Assembly (NCBI RefSeq): GCF_001074975.1
Contig: NZ_JUUO01000120.1
Span: forward strand, 1 to 46,518
Source: Streptococcus pseudopneumoniae
GTDB taxonomy: Bacteria; Bacillota; Bacilli; Lactobacillales; Streptococcaceae
Length of the DNA stretch: 46,518 bases
Reading direction: 5' to 3'
Shown here: in pieces, positions 28,927 through 36,622 of the stretch
How the letters are laid out: every line of letters starts with the position of its first letter
Position numbering within the stretch: position 1 is the stretch's first letter
Position numbers and translations under genes: made by a program
Notes under the pieces: model-generated
What the model saw: only the letters and a program-made list of their open reading frames with translations
Told to the model about the DNA's origin: nothing
Databases searched by the model: none

Positions 28927-29706
28927 ATGAGTAAAACTGTTTTATTAGAGGTTAAGAATGGTCTTGGCTATCTAACAATTAACCGTCCATCGGCTTTGAA
29001 CGCCTTAAGTTCAGAAGTCTTAAAGGATTTGAATCTCGTTTTGGACCAAATTGAAGCAAGCGATGACATTCGTGTTGTCATTGTGACTGGTCAAGGGGAG
29101 AAAGCATTTGTCGCAGGCGCGGACATTAAAGAGATGGACCAAATGTCTCCAATTCAGGCTCATGAATACATGACCTATGCGAACGACACCTTTACCCGTT
29201 TATCTGAATTGATCCAGCCAACTATTTCAGTATTGAATGGTTATGCTTTGGGAGGCGGTTTGGAATTAGCTCTTTCAACTGATATCCGAATCGGCTATGA
29301 CAAAACAATGGTTGGCTTCCCTGAAGTTGGCTTGGGAATCATTCCTGGTTTTGCAGGTACCCAAAGAATGTCTCGTTTGATTGGTACTAGTAAAACAAAG
29401 GAATTAATCTTTACTGCTAGAATGGTTAAAGGACAAGAAGCATATGATCTTGGAATTCTTAATAAGTTGGTAAAAGCAGAAGAACTATTGTCTGCAGCAG
29501 AAGAGCTGGCGGCAGCGATTATGAAAAATGCACCGCTAGCAGTTGAAAAAGCTAAACATATTATCCAAGTTGGCTCAGAACTCCCTCTGAAAAATGCTAT
29601 TCGTTTGGAAACAGAAGCGGAAGCTCTACTCTTCTCAACAGAAGATAAGGTAGAAGGAATGCGCGCTTTTGTTGAAAAACGCAAAGCTGTCTTTCAACGT
29701 AAATAA
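28927..29706 (+). CDS. Enoyl-CoA hydratase/isomerase family protein (crotonase type)
   Basis: 259-residue crotonase-fold enzyme, expected to hydrate crotonyl-CoA to 3-hydroxybutyryl-CoA. Oxyanion-hole segments KAFVAGADIKEM (about residues 60-71) and NGYALGGGLELAL are present. The catalytic Glu-containing region is FPEVGLGIIPGFAGTQRMSRLIG. AGGAG lies upstream. It begins the operon continuing into the CoA-transferase genes 15 bp later. Confidence 0.9.
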   Translation: MSKTVLLEVKNGLGYLTINRPSALNALSSEVLKDLNLVLDQIEASDDIRVVIVTGQGEKAFVAGADIKEMDQMSPIQAHEYMTYANDTFTRLSELIQPTISVLNGYALGGGLELALSTDIRIGYDKTMVGFPEVGLGIIPGFAGTQRMSRLIGTSKTKELIFTARMVKGQEAYDLGILNKLVKAEELLSAAEELAAAIMKNAPLAVEKAKHIIQVGSELPLKNAIRLETEAEALLFSTEDKVEGMRAFVEKRKAVFQRK

Positions 29707-29721
29707 GAGAGGAGAGAGGTT

Positions 29722-30444
29722 ATGAAAGTTGTAACATTGTCTGAAGCTATTTCCTTGATTCATTCAGGAGATAAAGTTGGTATTTCTGGATTTCTCGGAG
29801 TGGGAGAACCATTTGAGTTAATTGAGGAACTGGTTCGTCAAAACCAGCAAGATTTGACCTTGGTGTCTGTTGTAACCTCTCAACCCGGTAAGGAAGTTGG
29901 AGTTGGTCGTCTTTGTGAAAATCATCAGGTTACAAAATACATTGCAGCCCATGTAGGGACATCTGCTGCTGCTCAGCATGATTATTTCTCAGGAGCCATG
30001 AAAGTGGAGTTCACTCCGATGGGAACTGTTGTAGAACGCTTGCATGCTGCAGGAGCGGGTCTTGGAGCAGTCTTAACGCCAACCGGTGTGGGAACAATTC
30101 TTGAAGATGAGCACGAGAAAGTGACTCGAAACGGAAAAGAATATTTGATTTATGATCCATTGAAAATCGATGTTGCCTTGATTAAAGCTACTAAGGCGGA
30201 TAAGTATGGCAACCTTTATCTAGATGGGACTACTAAAAATATCTCCCTTCAACTCGCTCTAGCGGCTGACACAGTCATTGTTGAGACAAACGAGTTGGTT
30301 GAAGCCGGAGAAATTGATCCAAATGATATTTACATCCCTGGTATCCTTGTTGACTATGTAGTCCAAGGCTTAACTCCAGAAGAACACCACAAGATGATGG
30401 GTGATCTCTGGACAGAGACTAATAAATTAGCGGGGGTAAAATAA
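29722..30444 (+). CDS. atoD: CoA-transferase subunit A (AtoD/CtfA type)
   Basis: 240-residue alpha subunit of a family I 3-oxoacid/short-chain acid CoA-transferase. It has the nucleotide-binding G-rich start (GDKVGISGFLGVGEP) and the TGVGT and DVALIKATKADKYGNL motifs. It would move CoA between acetyl-CoA or acetoacetyl-CoA and a free short-chain acid. One base separates its stop from the start of subunit B. Confidence 0.92.
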   Translation: MKVVTLSEAISLIHSGDKVGISGFLGVGEPFELIEELVRQNQQDLTLVSVVTSQPGKEVGVGRLCENHQVTKYIAAHVGTSAAAQHDYFSGAMKVEFTPMGTVVERLHAAGAGLGAVLTPTGVGTILEDEHEKVTRNGKEYLIYDPLKIDVALIKATKADKYGNLYLDGTTKNISLQLALAADTVIVETNELVEAGEIDPNDIYIPGILVDYVVQGLTPEEHHKMMGDLWTETNKLAGVK

Positions 30445-30445
30445 T

Positions 30446-31096
30446 ATGAAACCAAAAGAAATTATTGCAAGACGTGTTGCTCTTGAATTTAAAGATGGAG
30501 ATGTGGTCAATCTTGGATTTGGGATTCCAAATGCTTCTGCAGACTTCATCCCGGAAGGTGTTAACGTAATCCTTCAAGCTGAAAATGGTGCCCTTCGCTT
30601 TGGTGAAACACCGACCAAGGATACCTATAATGCCAATTTGGCGAACTCTGGTGGAGCTCCCATCACATTGTTGCCAGGAGCATCCTTGTTTGATCTACAA
30701 ACTTCCTTTGCCATTATTCGTGGTGGTCACGTTGATGCGACTGTTCTTGGAGCTCTTGAAGTAAGTCAAGACGGAAGTATTGCTAACTGGATTATCCCAG
30801 GAAAATTTGCACCAGGTATGGGTGGAGCAATGGACCTTTTGGTTGGTGCTAAGCGTGTAATTGCAGCAATCCAACATACTACAGGAGGTGAATCTAAACT
30901 CTTGAAAGAGTGCACATTACCTCTATCAGCTAAAGGAGTATTGGATCTTGTCATAACAGAATTAGCTGTTTTTGGATTCCAAGATGGTAAATTCTTGTTG
31001 AAAGAATTGGCTCCTGGTGTGACATTAGAAGAAGTTCTTGAAAAAACAGCTGGGGAAGTTATTGTCTCAGAAGACTTAAAGCCGATGCCGATTTAA
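30446..31096 (+). CDS. atoA: CoA-transferase subunit B (AtoA/CtfB type)
   Basis: 216-residue beta subunit. The catalytic glutamate motif appears as QAENGALRFG (about residues 47-56), with GFGIPNASADFIPEG before it and the GGHVDATVLGALEV and GKFAPGMGGAMDL segments after it. Pairs with the preceding subunit to give an active heterotetramer. Last gene of the hydratase operon. Confidence 0.93.
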   Translation: MKPKEIIARRVALEFKDGDVVNLGFGIPNASADFIPEGVNVILQAENGALRFGETPTKDTYNANLANSGGAPITLLPGASLFDLQTSFAIIRGGHVDATVLGALEVSQDGSIANWIIPGKFAPGMGGAMDLLVGAKRVIAAIQHTTGGESKLLKECTLPLSAKGVLDLVITELAVFGFQDGKFLLKELAPGVTLEEVLEKTAGEVIVSEDLKPMPI

Positions 31097-31215
31097 GCAA
31101 AAAAAGAGCTATTTTCTACTCAGTGTGTTATGATATAAACTAGATATTATTGTAAGCACTTTATATACAATATTAAAATGAAGTATTCGAAATGTTATTT
31201 CGATAAGAAAGTCAG

Positions 31216-31248
31216 TAGACAACTATCAAACACTAGAATAGTTGTCTA
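31216..31248 (+). promoter_or_regulatory. LysR-type operator C upstream of the lysR gene
   Basis: Perfect 11-bp arms TAGACAACTAT (31216-31226) and ATAGTTGTCTA (31238-31248) separated by 11 bp. The core is again CTAT-N11-ATAG (31223-31241). Located 44 bp upstream of the regulator, consistent with autoregulation. No clear -35/-10 could be assigned here. Confidence 0.6.
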
Positions 31249-31291
31249 GTTGACTTGCTAAAATAGTGAAGGAAAGCTAGGTGATGGGTAA

Positions 31292-32200
31292 GTGGATATT
31301 ATCCAAATGAACTATTTCATCAATATCATAGAATGCGGATGCAACCTTTCCATTGCTGCAAAGAAAATTCACATTAGTCAATCAGCCTTGAGTCAATTCG
31401 TAACAAATTTTGAAGCAGTTGAAGGGGTTCAATTATTCAATCGCAAGAATGGAAGATTAGAAAGTTTAACAGAGACGGGACGCAAGATTTATCGTCATGC
31501 GACCGAGATTGTGAATCGACATGAAGAAATGCTTTCCATGATCCATATAGAAGCTCAAAAGCAAAAAGGCACCATTAATCTTGGTATTCCATCCTTGATT
31601 TTGAGAGTTTATTTTGCTAGTGCCTTGCCGCATTTTCTGAAAAATAATCCTCATATCCATATCCAGGTTACGGAAGGTGGAGGGAAGGAAATTCGTCAAA
31701 AAATGGTTGATGGAGATTTGAATTTCTCTATTCTGATAGAGCCTACGAGCTTGGATGCTAAAAAATATGAACAACATATCATTCAATTGGATGAATACGT
31801 CGCTTATATGGATAAGGATCATCCGCTGGCTCAGAAAAGCTTGTTGGAATGGTCTGATATTGCTAGTTATGAATTGGCAACCTTCAACAAAACATTTACG
31901 ACTTATGATTTAGTGACAGAAAAACTTCGTTCGCAACGAATTGAGGCTAAATTTGCTTATCTTTCCTCTACTTGGGACTTCCTAGTTGAATCAACTCATC
32001 AAACGGATTTGATTGCCCTATTGCCAAGACCGGTTGAATATTTTGTGGACAAGAGTCGTTTTAAGGCGGTTAGATTCAAGGATCCGATTCCATTTAATAT
32101 TTGGTTTTGTAGACCCTATAAAAACTCCTACAATGAAGTAGAGTCTTATGTGTATGAAGAATTGTTGAAAGATTATTACCAACCGTTTTCTGACAACTAA
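31292..32200 (+). CDS. LysR-family transcriptional regulator of the island
   Basis: 302 residues. The N-terminal winged HTH (residues 1-60, MNYFINIIECGCNLSIAAKKIHISQSALSQFV) is followed by a periplasmic-binding-protein-like effector domain. The start codon is GTG after AGGTGATG; the nearby ATG at 31284 is out of frame. It lies between the two CoA operons and the last three genes, all on one strand, so it is the natural candidate to bind the three CTAT-N11-ATAG boxes. Effector unknown; an acyl-CoA or short acid is a guess. Confidence 0.88.
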   Translation: MDIIQMNYFINIIECGCNLSIAAKKIHISQSALSQFVTNFEAVEGVQLFNRKNGRLESLTETGRKIYRHATEIVNRHEEMLSMIHIEAQKQKGTINLGIPSLILRVYFASALPHFLKNNPHIHIQVTEGGGKEIRQKMVDGDLNFSILIEPTSLDAKKYEQHIIQLDEYVAYMDKDHPLAQKSLLEWSDIASYELATFNKTFTTYDLVTEKLRSQRIEAKFAYLSSTWDFLVESTHQTDLIALLPRPVEYFVDKSRFKAVRFKDPIPFNIWFCRPYKNSYNEVESYVYEELLKDYYQPFSDN

Positions 32201-32215
32201 GATGAGGTGAATGCG

Positions 32216-33328
32216 ATGACCTATAATGACATGCTGGCGCGAGAATTGAAGGCAGACATGAAAGTGTTGATTCGGGACTATTTCAAGTCTCGTGAGGATG
32301 AACAACAGTTCCCTAGAGAATTACTTTATCAGTTTATCGAGCAATTTGATATCTTTTCCTTGCTTTTAGATAGTCAAGATTTTGTTTTGAGAACCGAGTT
32401 TTTGACTTTTATTCGCTTGATTTCAAAAGATTTCCCTGCTTTTTCTGCTGTTCTGCTAACTCAGGCATGTTATGGTATCTATCCTATTTTACAATATGGG
32501 AGTCAGGAACAACAATCGCGTTATGTAGAATCCTTAGTAAGGGGAGAAATCTTAGCTGGATTGGGATTTTCTGAAGGAAAATTGATGGACAGCATGGAAG
32601 TTATTGCAACAACTGCAAGGAAAACAGAAGCAGGTTGGTCTTTAACTGGGAAGAAGTCAATTGTATCAAATTGCCGCTATACAGATATTTTGTTAATCTT
32701 AGCCAAGGTTCAGGAAGCTAACGGACAAGATGGATACGGATTTTTCATTGTTGATACGACTCGACCGGGGGTTGCTTTTGGAGATGATATTGCAAAACCT
32801 GGTTTACAGGGCTTACCTGTGAATTCGGTAACTTTTGATCAGGTCATATTGCCAGAAGATAGTTTGCTAGGATTGACCTTAAATGGGGAAAGTCAGTTAA
32901 ATGATATTATCAGAAAATTACAGCTAGGATTAAGCGCAATCTCTCTTGGTATCTCTGAGGGAGCTTTTGAAAAAGGTCTGGCTTTTGTAAAGGTCAAAAG
33001 AGGATTTGGGAAACGATTAATCGATGCGACAGTCTATCAACATCAATTTGCGGACTTGTATACTAAGCTGTGTGCGGCTGAATCTTACTTTGCCTCCTAC
33101 AAGGATAGGATGAAGGAGGATTCACTCTTTGTATCTCAGATAAAACTTTATACGACAAAAGTAGCAATTGAGATTTCTGAGGAAATTATTAGATTAATTG
33201 GACCTCTTCAAACCTTGGATGACATCCCCATAGACCGTTATCTAAAGGATGCCAAAACGATTGAAATCTATGGAAAATCTGGGGATTCGATTCGCAAAAG
33301 AATAGCAGCCCAATGGATAAAGGAGTAA
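32216..33328 (+). CDS. Acyl-CoA dehydrogenase-fold protein lacking the catalytic Glu
   Basis: 370 residues. Superfamily features are recognisable: the helical N-terminal half, GEILAGLGFSEG in place of the FALTEP-GSD motif, WSLTGKKSIVSN and the C-terminal helix bundle. Near the end the family signature usually reads YEGT. Here it is DRYLKDAKTIEIYGKSGDS, so the usual Glu is missing, and the TEP-GSD flavin motif is altered. It may be a non-catalytic partner, or an enzyme with different chemistry. Start ATG 32216 follows GAGGTGA; a GTG at 32207 is possible. It follows lysR by 15 bp and precedes the MBL gene by 3 bp. Confidence 0.75.
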   Translation: MTYNDMLARELKADMKVLIRDYFKSREDEQQFPRELLYQFIEQFDIFSLLLDSQDFVLRTEFLTFIRLISKDFPAFSAVLLTQACYGIYPILQYGSQEQQSRYVESLVRGEILAGLGFSEGKLMDSMEVIATTARKTEAGWSLTGKKSIVSNCRYTDILLILAKVQEANGQDGYGFFIVDTTRPGVAFGDDIAKPGLQGLPVNSVTFDQVILPEDSLLGLTLNGESQLNDIIRKLQLGLSAISLGISEGAFEKGLAFVKVKRGFGKRLIDATVYQHQFADLYTKLCAAESYFASYKDRMKEDSLFVSQIKLYTTKVAIEISEEIIRLIGPLQTLDDIPIDRYLKDAKTIEIYGKSGDSIRKRIAAQWIKE

Positions 33329-33331
33329 AGT

Positions 33332-34246
33332 ATGGCAGAACTCACCTTACAGGAATATCAATTTCATGATATGAAACTGACATGGCTACGTGGAGCCGAT
33401 AAATTGACGGATGCAGGGACTCTTTTTGGTCCTGTTCCGAAAGTTGTGTGGTCTCGTTACTACCCAACAAATGAAGATAATATGATGGCGGAATTGACGG
33501 ATCCTATTTTGATTCAGTACAAGGGTAAAAATTACTTGATAGATGCAAGTTTTGATACAGCAAAATTATCTGAAAAACAAAGGCGCAACTTAGGAATCTT
33601 GTCTGAAAGTCGGATAGAAGAAAGTTTAGCTCTTTTAGGGCTATCGCCCGCATCCATTGATATTGTGTTGATGACACATATGCACCACGACCATTCTGGC
33701 GGTTTAACATATGTGAATGAGCAAGGAGAGCTAGTTTCCAAGTATCCTAATGCTAAGATTATAGTGAATGATGTTGAATGGTATGAAATGAGAAATCCTA
33801 ATAATCGAACGCGGGGAACATATCTGAGAGAAAATTGGGAACCGATTCAAGATCAGGTGACGACTTTCTCAGAGTATATCAATGTCATTCCAGAAATCCA
33901 AATGATTCACACAAGTGGTCACAGTAATGGTCATAGTATTGTTTTATTGAAGCAAGGTGAAGATACGATGATTCATATGGGAGATTTGATGCTAACTCAT
34001 GTTCATAGAAATCCACTGTGGGTTCCTGCGGTTGATGATTATCCTATGAAGTCAATTTTAGCAAAGGATAAATGGCTTCGTCAGGCTTTTGAGAATCATT
34101 ACAAGTTTTTCTTTTACCATGATCAATTTTTTGCAGTAGCAGAGTTTGACAAGGAAGGGAAGGAATTTGTAGATTATGTTTTACGTTCTCGCCCCCCACT
34201 CATTCCTTTTACAGACAAGCAGGATCGTAAGCCAGGCTTTTTATGA
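33332..34246 (+). CDS. Metallo-beta-lactamase-fold hydrolase, YtnP/lactonase-like
   Basis: 304 residues. The metal motif THMHHDHSGG is at about residues 114-123, with further His in HTSGHSNGHS and Asp in HMGDLM, giving a two-metal MBL site. The N-terminus (LTWLRGADKLTDAGTLFGPVPKVVWSRYYP) resembles Bacillus YtnP, a quorum-quenching lactonase. In this operon the substrate may instead be a lactone or thioester linked to acyl-CoA metabolism; this is inference. Cytoplasmic, no signal peptide. Confidence 0.82.
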   Translation: MAELTLQEYQFHDMKLTWLRGADKLTDAGTLFGPVPKVVWSRYYPTNEDNMMAELTDPILIQYKGKNYLIDASFDTAKLSEKQRRNLGILSESRIEESLALLGLSPASIDIVLMTHMHHDHSGGLTYVNEQGELVSKYPNAKIIVNDVEWYEMRNPNNRTRGTYLRENWEPIQDQVTTFSEYINVIPEIQMIHTSGHSNGHSIVLLKQGEDTMIHMGDLMLTHVHRNPLWVPAVDDYPMKSILAKDKWLRQAFENHYKFFFYHDQFFAVAEFDKEGKEFVDYVLRSRPPLIPFTDKQDRKPGFL

Positions 34247-34283
34247 TAGCAGAATATGAGGAGACAAATGTAACATTTTATTG

Positions 34284-34312
34284 TTGACAGGGATATTGAT
34301 GCACCATGCATC
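34284..34312 (+). promoter_or_regulatory. Weak promoter candidate before the FabK-like gene
   Basis: TTGACA at 34284-34289 is a good -35, but the hexamer 17 bp later (TGCATC) is a poor -10. A small palindrome GATGCA-CCA-TGCATC overlaps it. Independent initiation is possible only with an activator. Confidence 0.3.
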
Positions 34313-34355
34313 CATTTGCCAATAAGAATCAACAGAGAATAAAAGGAGGACTCAT

Positions 34356-35294
34356 ATGTCAATTACAAAACTTTTACAGATTCAATATCCAATTTTCCAA
34401 GGGGCTATGGCTCAAATCTCGCACTATCAATTAGCAGCAGCTGTTTCTGAGGCTGGAGGACTGGGAATTATCGCTTCAGGTGGTATGACTGGAGAGCAAT
34501 TGCGAGAAGAAATTCGTGAATTGAGAAAGTTGACAGATAAACCTTTTGGTGTCAACATCATGTTGATGATGAAAAACATCAAGGATATTGTGACTGTTAT
34601 CATCGAAGAAAAGGTTCCAGTGGTCACTACAGGTGCAGGAACGCCTAAGCATATCATGCCTTACTTGAAAGAAGCGGGAATCAAGGTTATTCCAGTTATT
34701 GCCAGTGTCAAGCATGCTCAAAAAATGCAAGAATTGGGAGTGGATGCTGTAATCGCTGAAGGTTCAGAAGCTGGTGGGCATATAGGAGAGACCAATACAA
34801 TGGCTCTTATCCCACAAATCGTTGATGCGGTAACGATCCCAGTCATTGCCGCTGGAGGTGTGGCAGATGGTCGTGGACTTGCTGCTGCGATTGCCCTAGG
34901 TGCGCAAGGTGTTCAAATGGGAACAGTTTTTCTTGCTTCAGAAGAATGCCCAATTTCTCCAGCCTATAAAGAAGCTATTTTGGCGGCAAGTGATACAGCG
35001 ACTGCAGTTACAGGTCGCATTGCAGGAGCACCAGTTCGTTGTATTCGCAATGAGATGACGGATCACTACATTGAATTAGAGCAGAAAGGTACAAACCGAG
35101 AGGAACTGGAAGAAATTACGATCGGTTCTCTATCTAAGGCTGTCTATGAAGGTGATACAGTTCATGGTTCAATGATGAGCGGACAAATTGCGGGTTTGGT
35201 GAAAGACATCAAACCATGTAAGGCTATTTTAGAATCAATTGTGAAACAGGCGCAAGAGTGCCTACAAGACATTCGACTAGAATTAGGTGAATAA
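34356..35294 (+). CDS. FabK-like FMN enoyl reductase / nitronate monooxygenase-family protein
   Basis: 312-residue TIM-barrel flavoprotein of the 2-nitropropane dioxygenase/FabK family. QYPIFQGAMAQISHYQLAAAVSEAGGLGIIASGG, KPFGVNIMLMMKNI, VVTTGAGTP, VIAEGSEAGGHIG and IPVIAAGGVADG follow the pneumococcal FabK pattern closely. The true fabK lies in the fab cluster of streptococci, so this is probably a second paralogue. It could reduce an enoyl-CoA such as crotonyl-CoA with NAD(P)H, which would be a route that needs no electron-transfer flavoprotein; that is a hypothesis. AAAGGAGG precedes the ATG. Last intact gene of the island. Confidence 0.82.
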   Translation: MSITKLLQIQYPIFQGAMAQISHYQLAAAVSEAGGLGIIASGGMTGEQLREEIRELRKLTDKPFGVNIMLMMKNIKDIVTVIIEEKVPVVTTGAGTPKHIMPYLKEAGIKVIPVIASVKHAQKMQELGVDAVIAEGSEAGGHIGETNTMALIPQIVDAVTIPVIAAGGVADGRGLAAAIALGAQGVQMGTVFLASEECPISPAYKEAILAASDTATAVTGRIAGAPVRCIRNEMTDHYIELEQKGTNREELEEITIGSLSKAVYEGDTVHGSMMSGQIAGLVKDIKPCKAILESIVKQAQECLQDIRLELGE

Positions 35295-35372
35295 TTTAAT
35301 CTAGGCTGAGGATTCAGTACTGATGAGTAAATGAGCCTTGGACAATAGTCTCTTATCTCCCTAAAAAAGCAG

Positions 35373-35957
35373 ACTTTTTGTCAACTATAGTGGGTTGAAG
35401 AAAATCTAAGATTTAGAAAGGACGAAATTCGTCCTTTCTTTTTTGATGTTCAGAGCGATGAAAATCCGGTTTTTGAAGTTTTCAAAGTTCCGAAAACCAA
35501 AGGCATTGCGCTTGATAAGTTTGATGAGATTATTGGTCGCTTCCAGGTTGGCGTTAGAATAGGGTAATTGAAGAGCATTGACGATTTTCTCTTTGTCCTT
35601 TAGGAAGGTTTTAAAGACAGTCTGAAAAAGAGGATGAACCTCCTTTAGATTGTTCTCAATGATCCCTAAAAATTTGTCAGGCTCTTTATTCTGAAAGTGA
35701 AACAGCAAGAGCTGATAGACATTGTAGTGGTGTTTCAAGTCTTCTGAATAGTTAAAAAGCTTGTCTAGAATCTCTTTATTGGTTAAGTGCATACGAAAAG
35801 TAGGGCGATAAAATCTCTTATCGCTGAGTTTACGACTATCCTGTTGGATGTGCTTCCAGTAGCGCTTGATAGCCTTGTATTCATGAGATTTTCGTTCAAA
35901 TTGATTCATAATTTGGACACGCACAAGAATCATAGCACGGCTTAAGTATTGGAGTAA
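35373..35957 (-). pseudogene. ISL3-family (IS1167/IS1193-like) transposase remnant, C-terminal half
   Basis: The open frame 35406-35933 encodes about 175 residues of an ISL3 transposase C-terminus: VQIMNQFERKSHEYKAIKRYW, DSRKLSDKRFYRPTFRMHLTNKEI, and ATNNLIKLIKRNAFGFRNFENFKNRIFIALNIKKERT. Similarity continues upstream without a start codon (LLQYLSRAM, to about 35957), so roughly the first 230 residues are missing. The DNA after the stop (near 35373, TTTTTGTCAACTATAGTGGG) resembles the IS1167 terminus. The break lies beside a 17-bp palindrome at 35959-35975. Confidence 0.85.
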
Positions 35958-35958
35958 T

Positions 35959-35975
35959 ACAGTCCAGTGGACTGT
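35959..35975. repeat. Palindrome at the truncation point of the transposase remnant
   Basis: ACAGTCCA-G-TGGACTGT. The next 100 bp up to 36079 hold no gene I can recognise; they include ATGTAA/TTACAT half sites near 36001-36023. Confidence 0.6.
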
Positions 35976-36079
35976 TTTAGCCTGAGTTTAGATGAAAAGA
36001 ATGTAAACATTTTGATTACATATGACATGTTTGATAAGGAACAGAAGAGCTGGTATAAACATTCGGATAGAAACTTAGC

Positions 36080-36460
36080 GAATTGGTGCTCCCAGTGATT
36101 GCTCGTATTTGTTCGTATGAAAATGAAAGTTTGGATTCTAAGATTATGGGATGTTGACCGATTTGTCCGACTTAAAAGGAATTTGGGAAAGGCAATTTAA
36201 CAGTTGATAACCTTGACTTGATTGAGTCAAACGAAGCCTTTTCTACCAAATCTTGTGCAGTCGGTAAAACACATGATTTGAACACAAATATGGTTACTGT
36301 CAATGGTGGTGAGATAGCTCTTGATCACCCAATTGGTGCTTCAGGGTACCGAATCCTAGTGACTCTGATATATTAAATGATGAAGCGCGATACTAAAACC
36401 TGTTTATCTCCTCTCTGTATCGGCGGAGGGATGGGGACAGCTCTCGTCGTAGAGCGTTAA
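36080..36460 (+). pseudogene. Decayed 3-prime third of a second thiolase gene
   Basis: In frame from 36080 the translation begins ELVLPVIARICSYENESLDS, close to [20 protein letters not shown] of the intact thiolase (28226 onward). It ends [14 protein letters not shown] before a TAA at 36458-36460. The relic is exactly 381 bp, the same as the corresponding part of the intact gene, so it has diverged by substitution. It carries three in-frame stops (GGA-TGT-TGA near 36150, ACT-TAA near 36170, TAT-TAA near 36372). The HPIGASG motif is still readable. The 5-prime two thirds are absent. Confidence 0.9.
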
Positions 36461-36501
36461 AACAGATAGATAAAGATATAGCATTGGGTCAAGTTGAAAT
36501 T

Positions 36502-36526
36502 AGGGGGATGATTTAAGTATCCTCCT
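36502..36526 (+). terminator. Hairpin after the thiolase relic
   Basis: AGGGGGAT (36502-36509) / ATCCTCCT (36519-36526), one G-U pair, short T-run. Possibly the fossil terminator of the lost operon. Confidence 0.4.
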
Positions 36527-36594
36527 ATTTGCTCATAAATCTATAATTAACAGGCTGTTTACCTCTTTTAAAAGTCGCTTTTTGGTGGTTATTA

Positions 36595-36603
36595 TGGTAT
36601 AAT
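36595..36603 (+). promoter_or_regulatory. gdpP promoter, extended -10
   Basis: TGGTATAAT. It overlaps an upstream in-frame ATG at 36602, so that ATG cannot be the start of a transcript made from here. This decides for the ATG at 36623. Confidence 0.7.
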
Positions 36604-36622
36604 GGGTGCCAAGAGGTTTGGA

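Noticed and set aside
31216..31248. FabT-type operator in front of lysR (CTATCAAAC half site)
   Set aside because: Only one half resembles the FabT box, while the full symmetry fits a LysR T-N11-A site.
36080..36460. Frameshifted but functional thiolase
   Set aside because: Three in-frame stops and absence of the first two thirds, including the active-site Cys region, rule out function.
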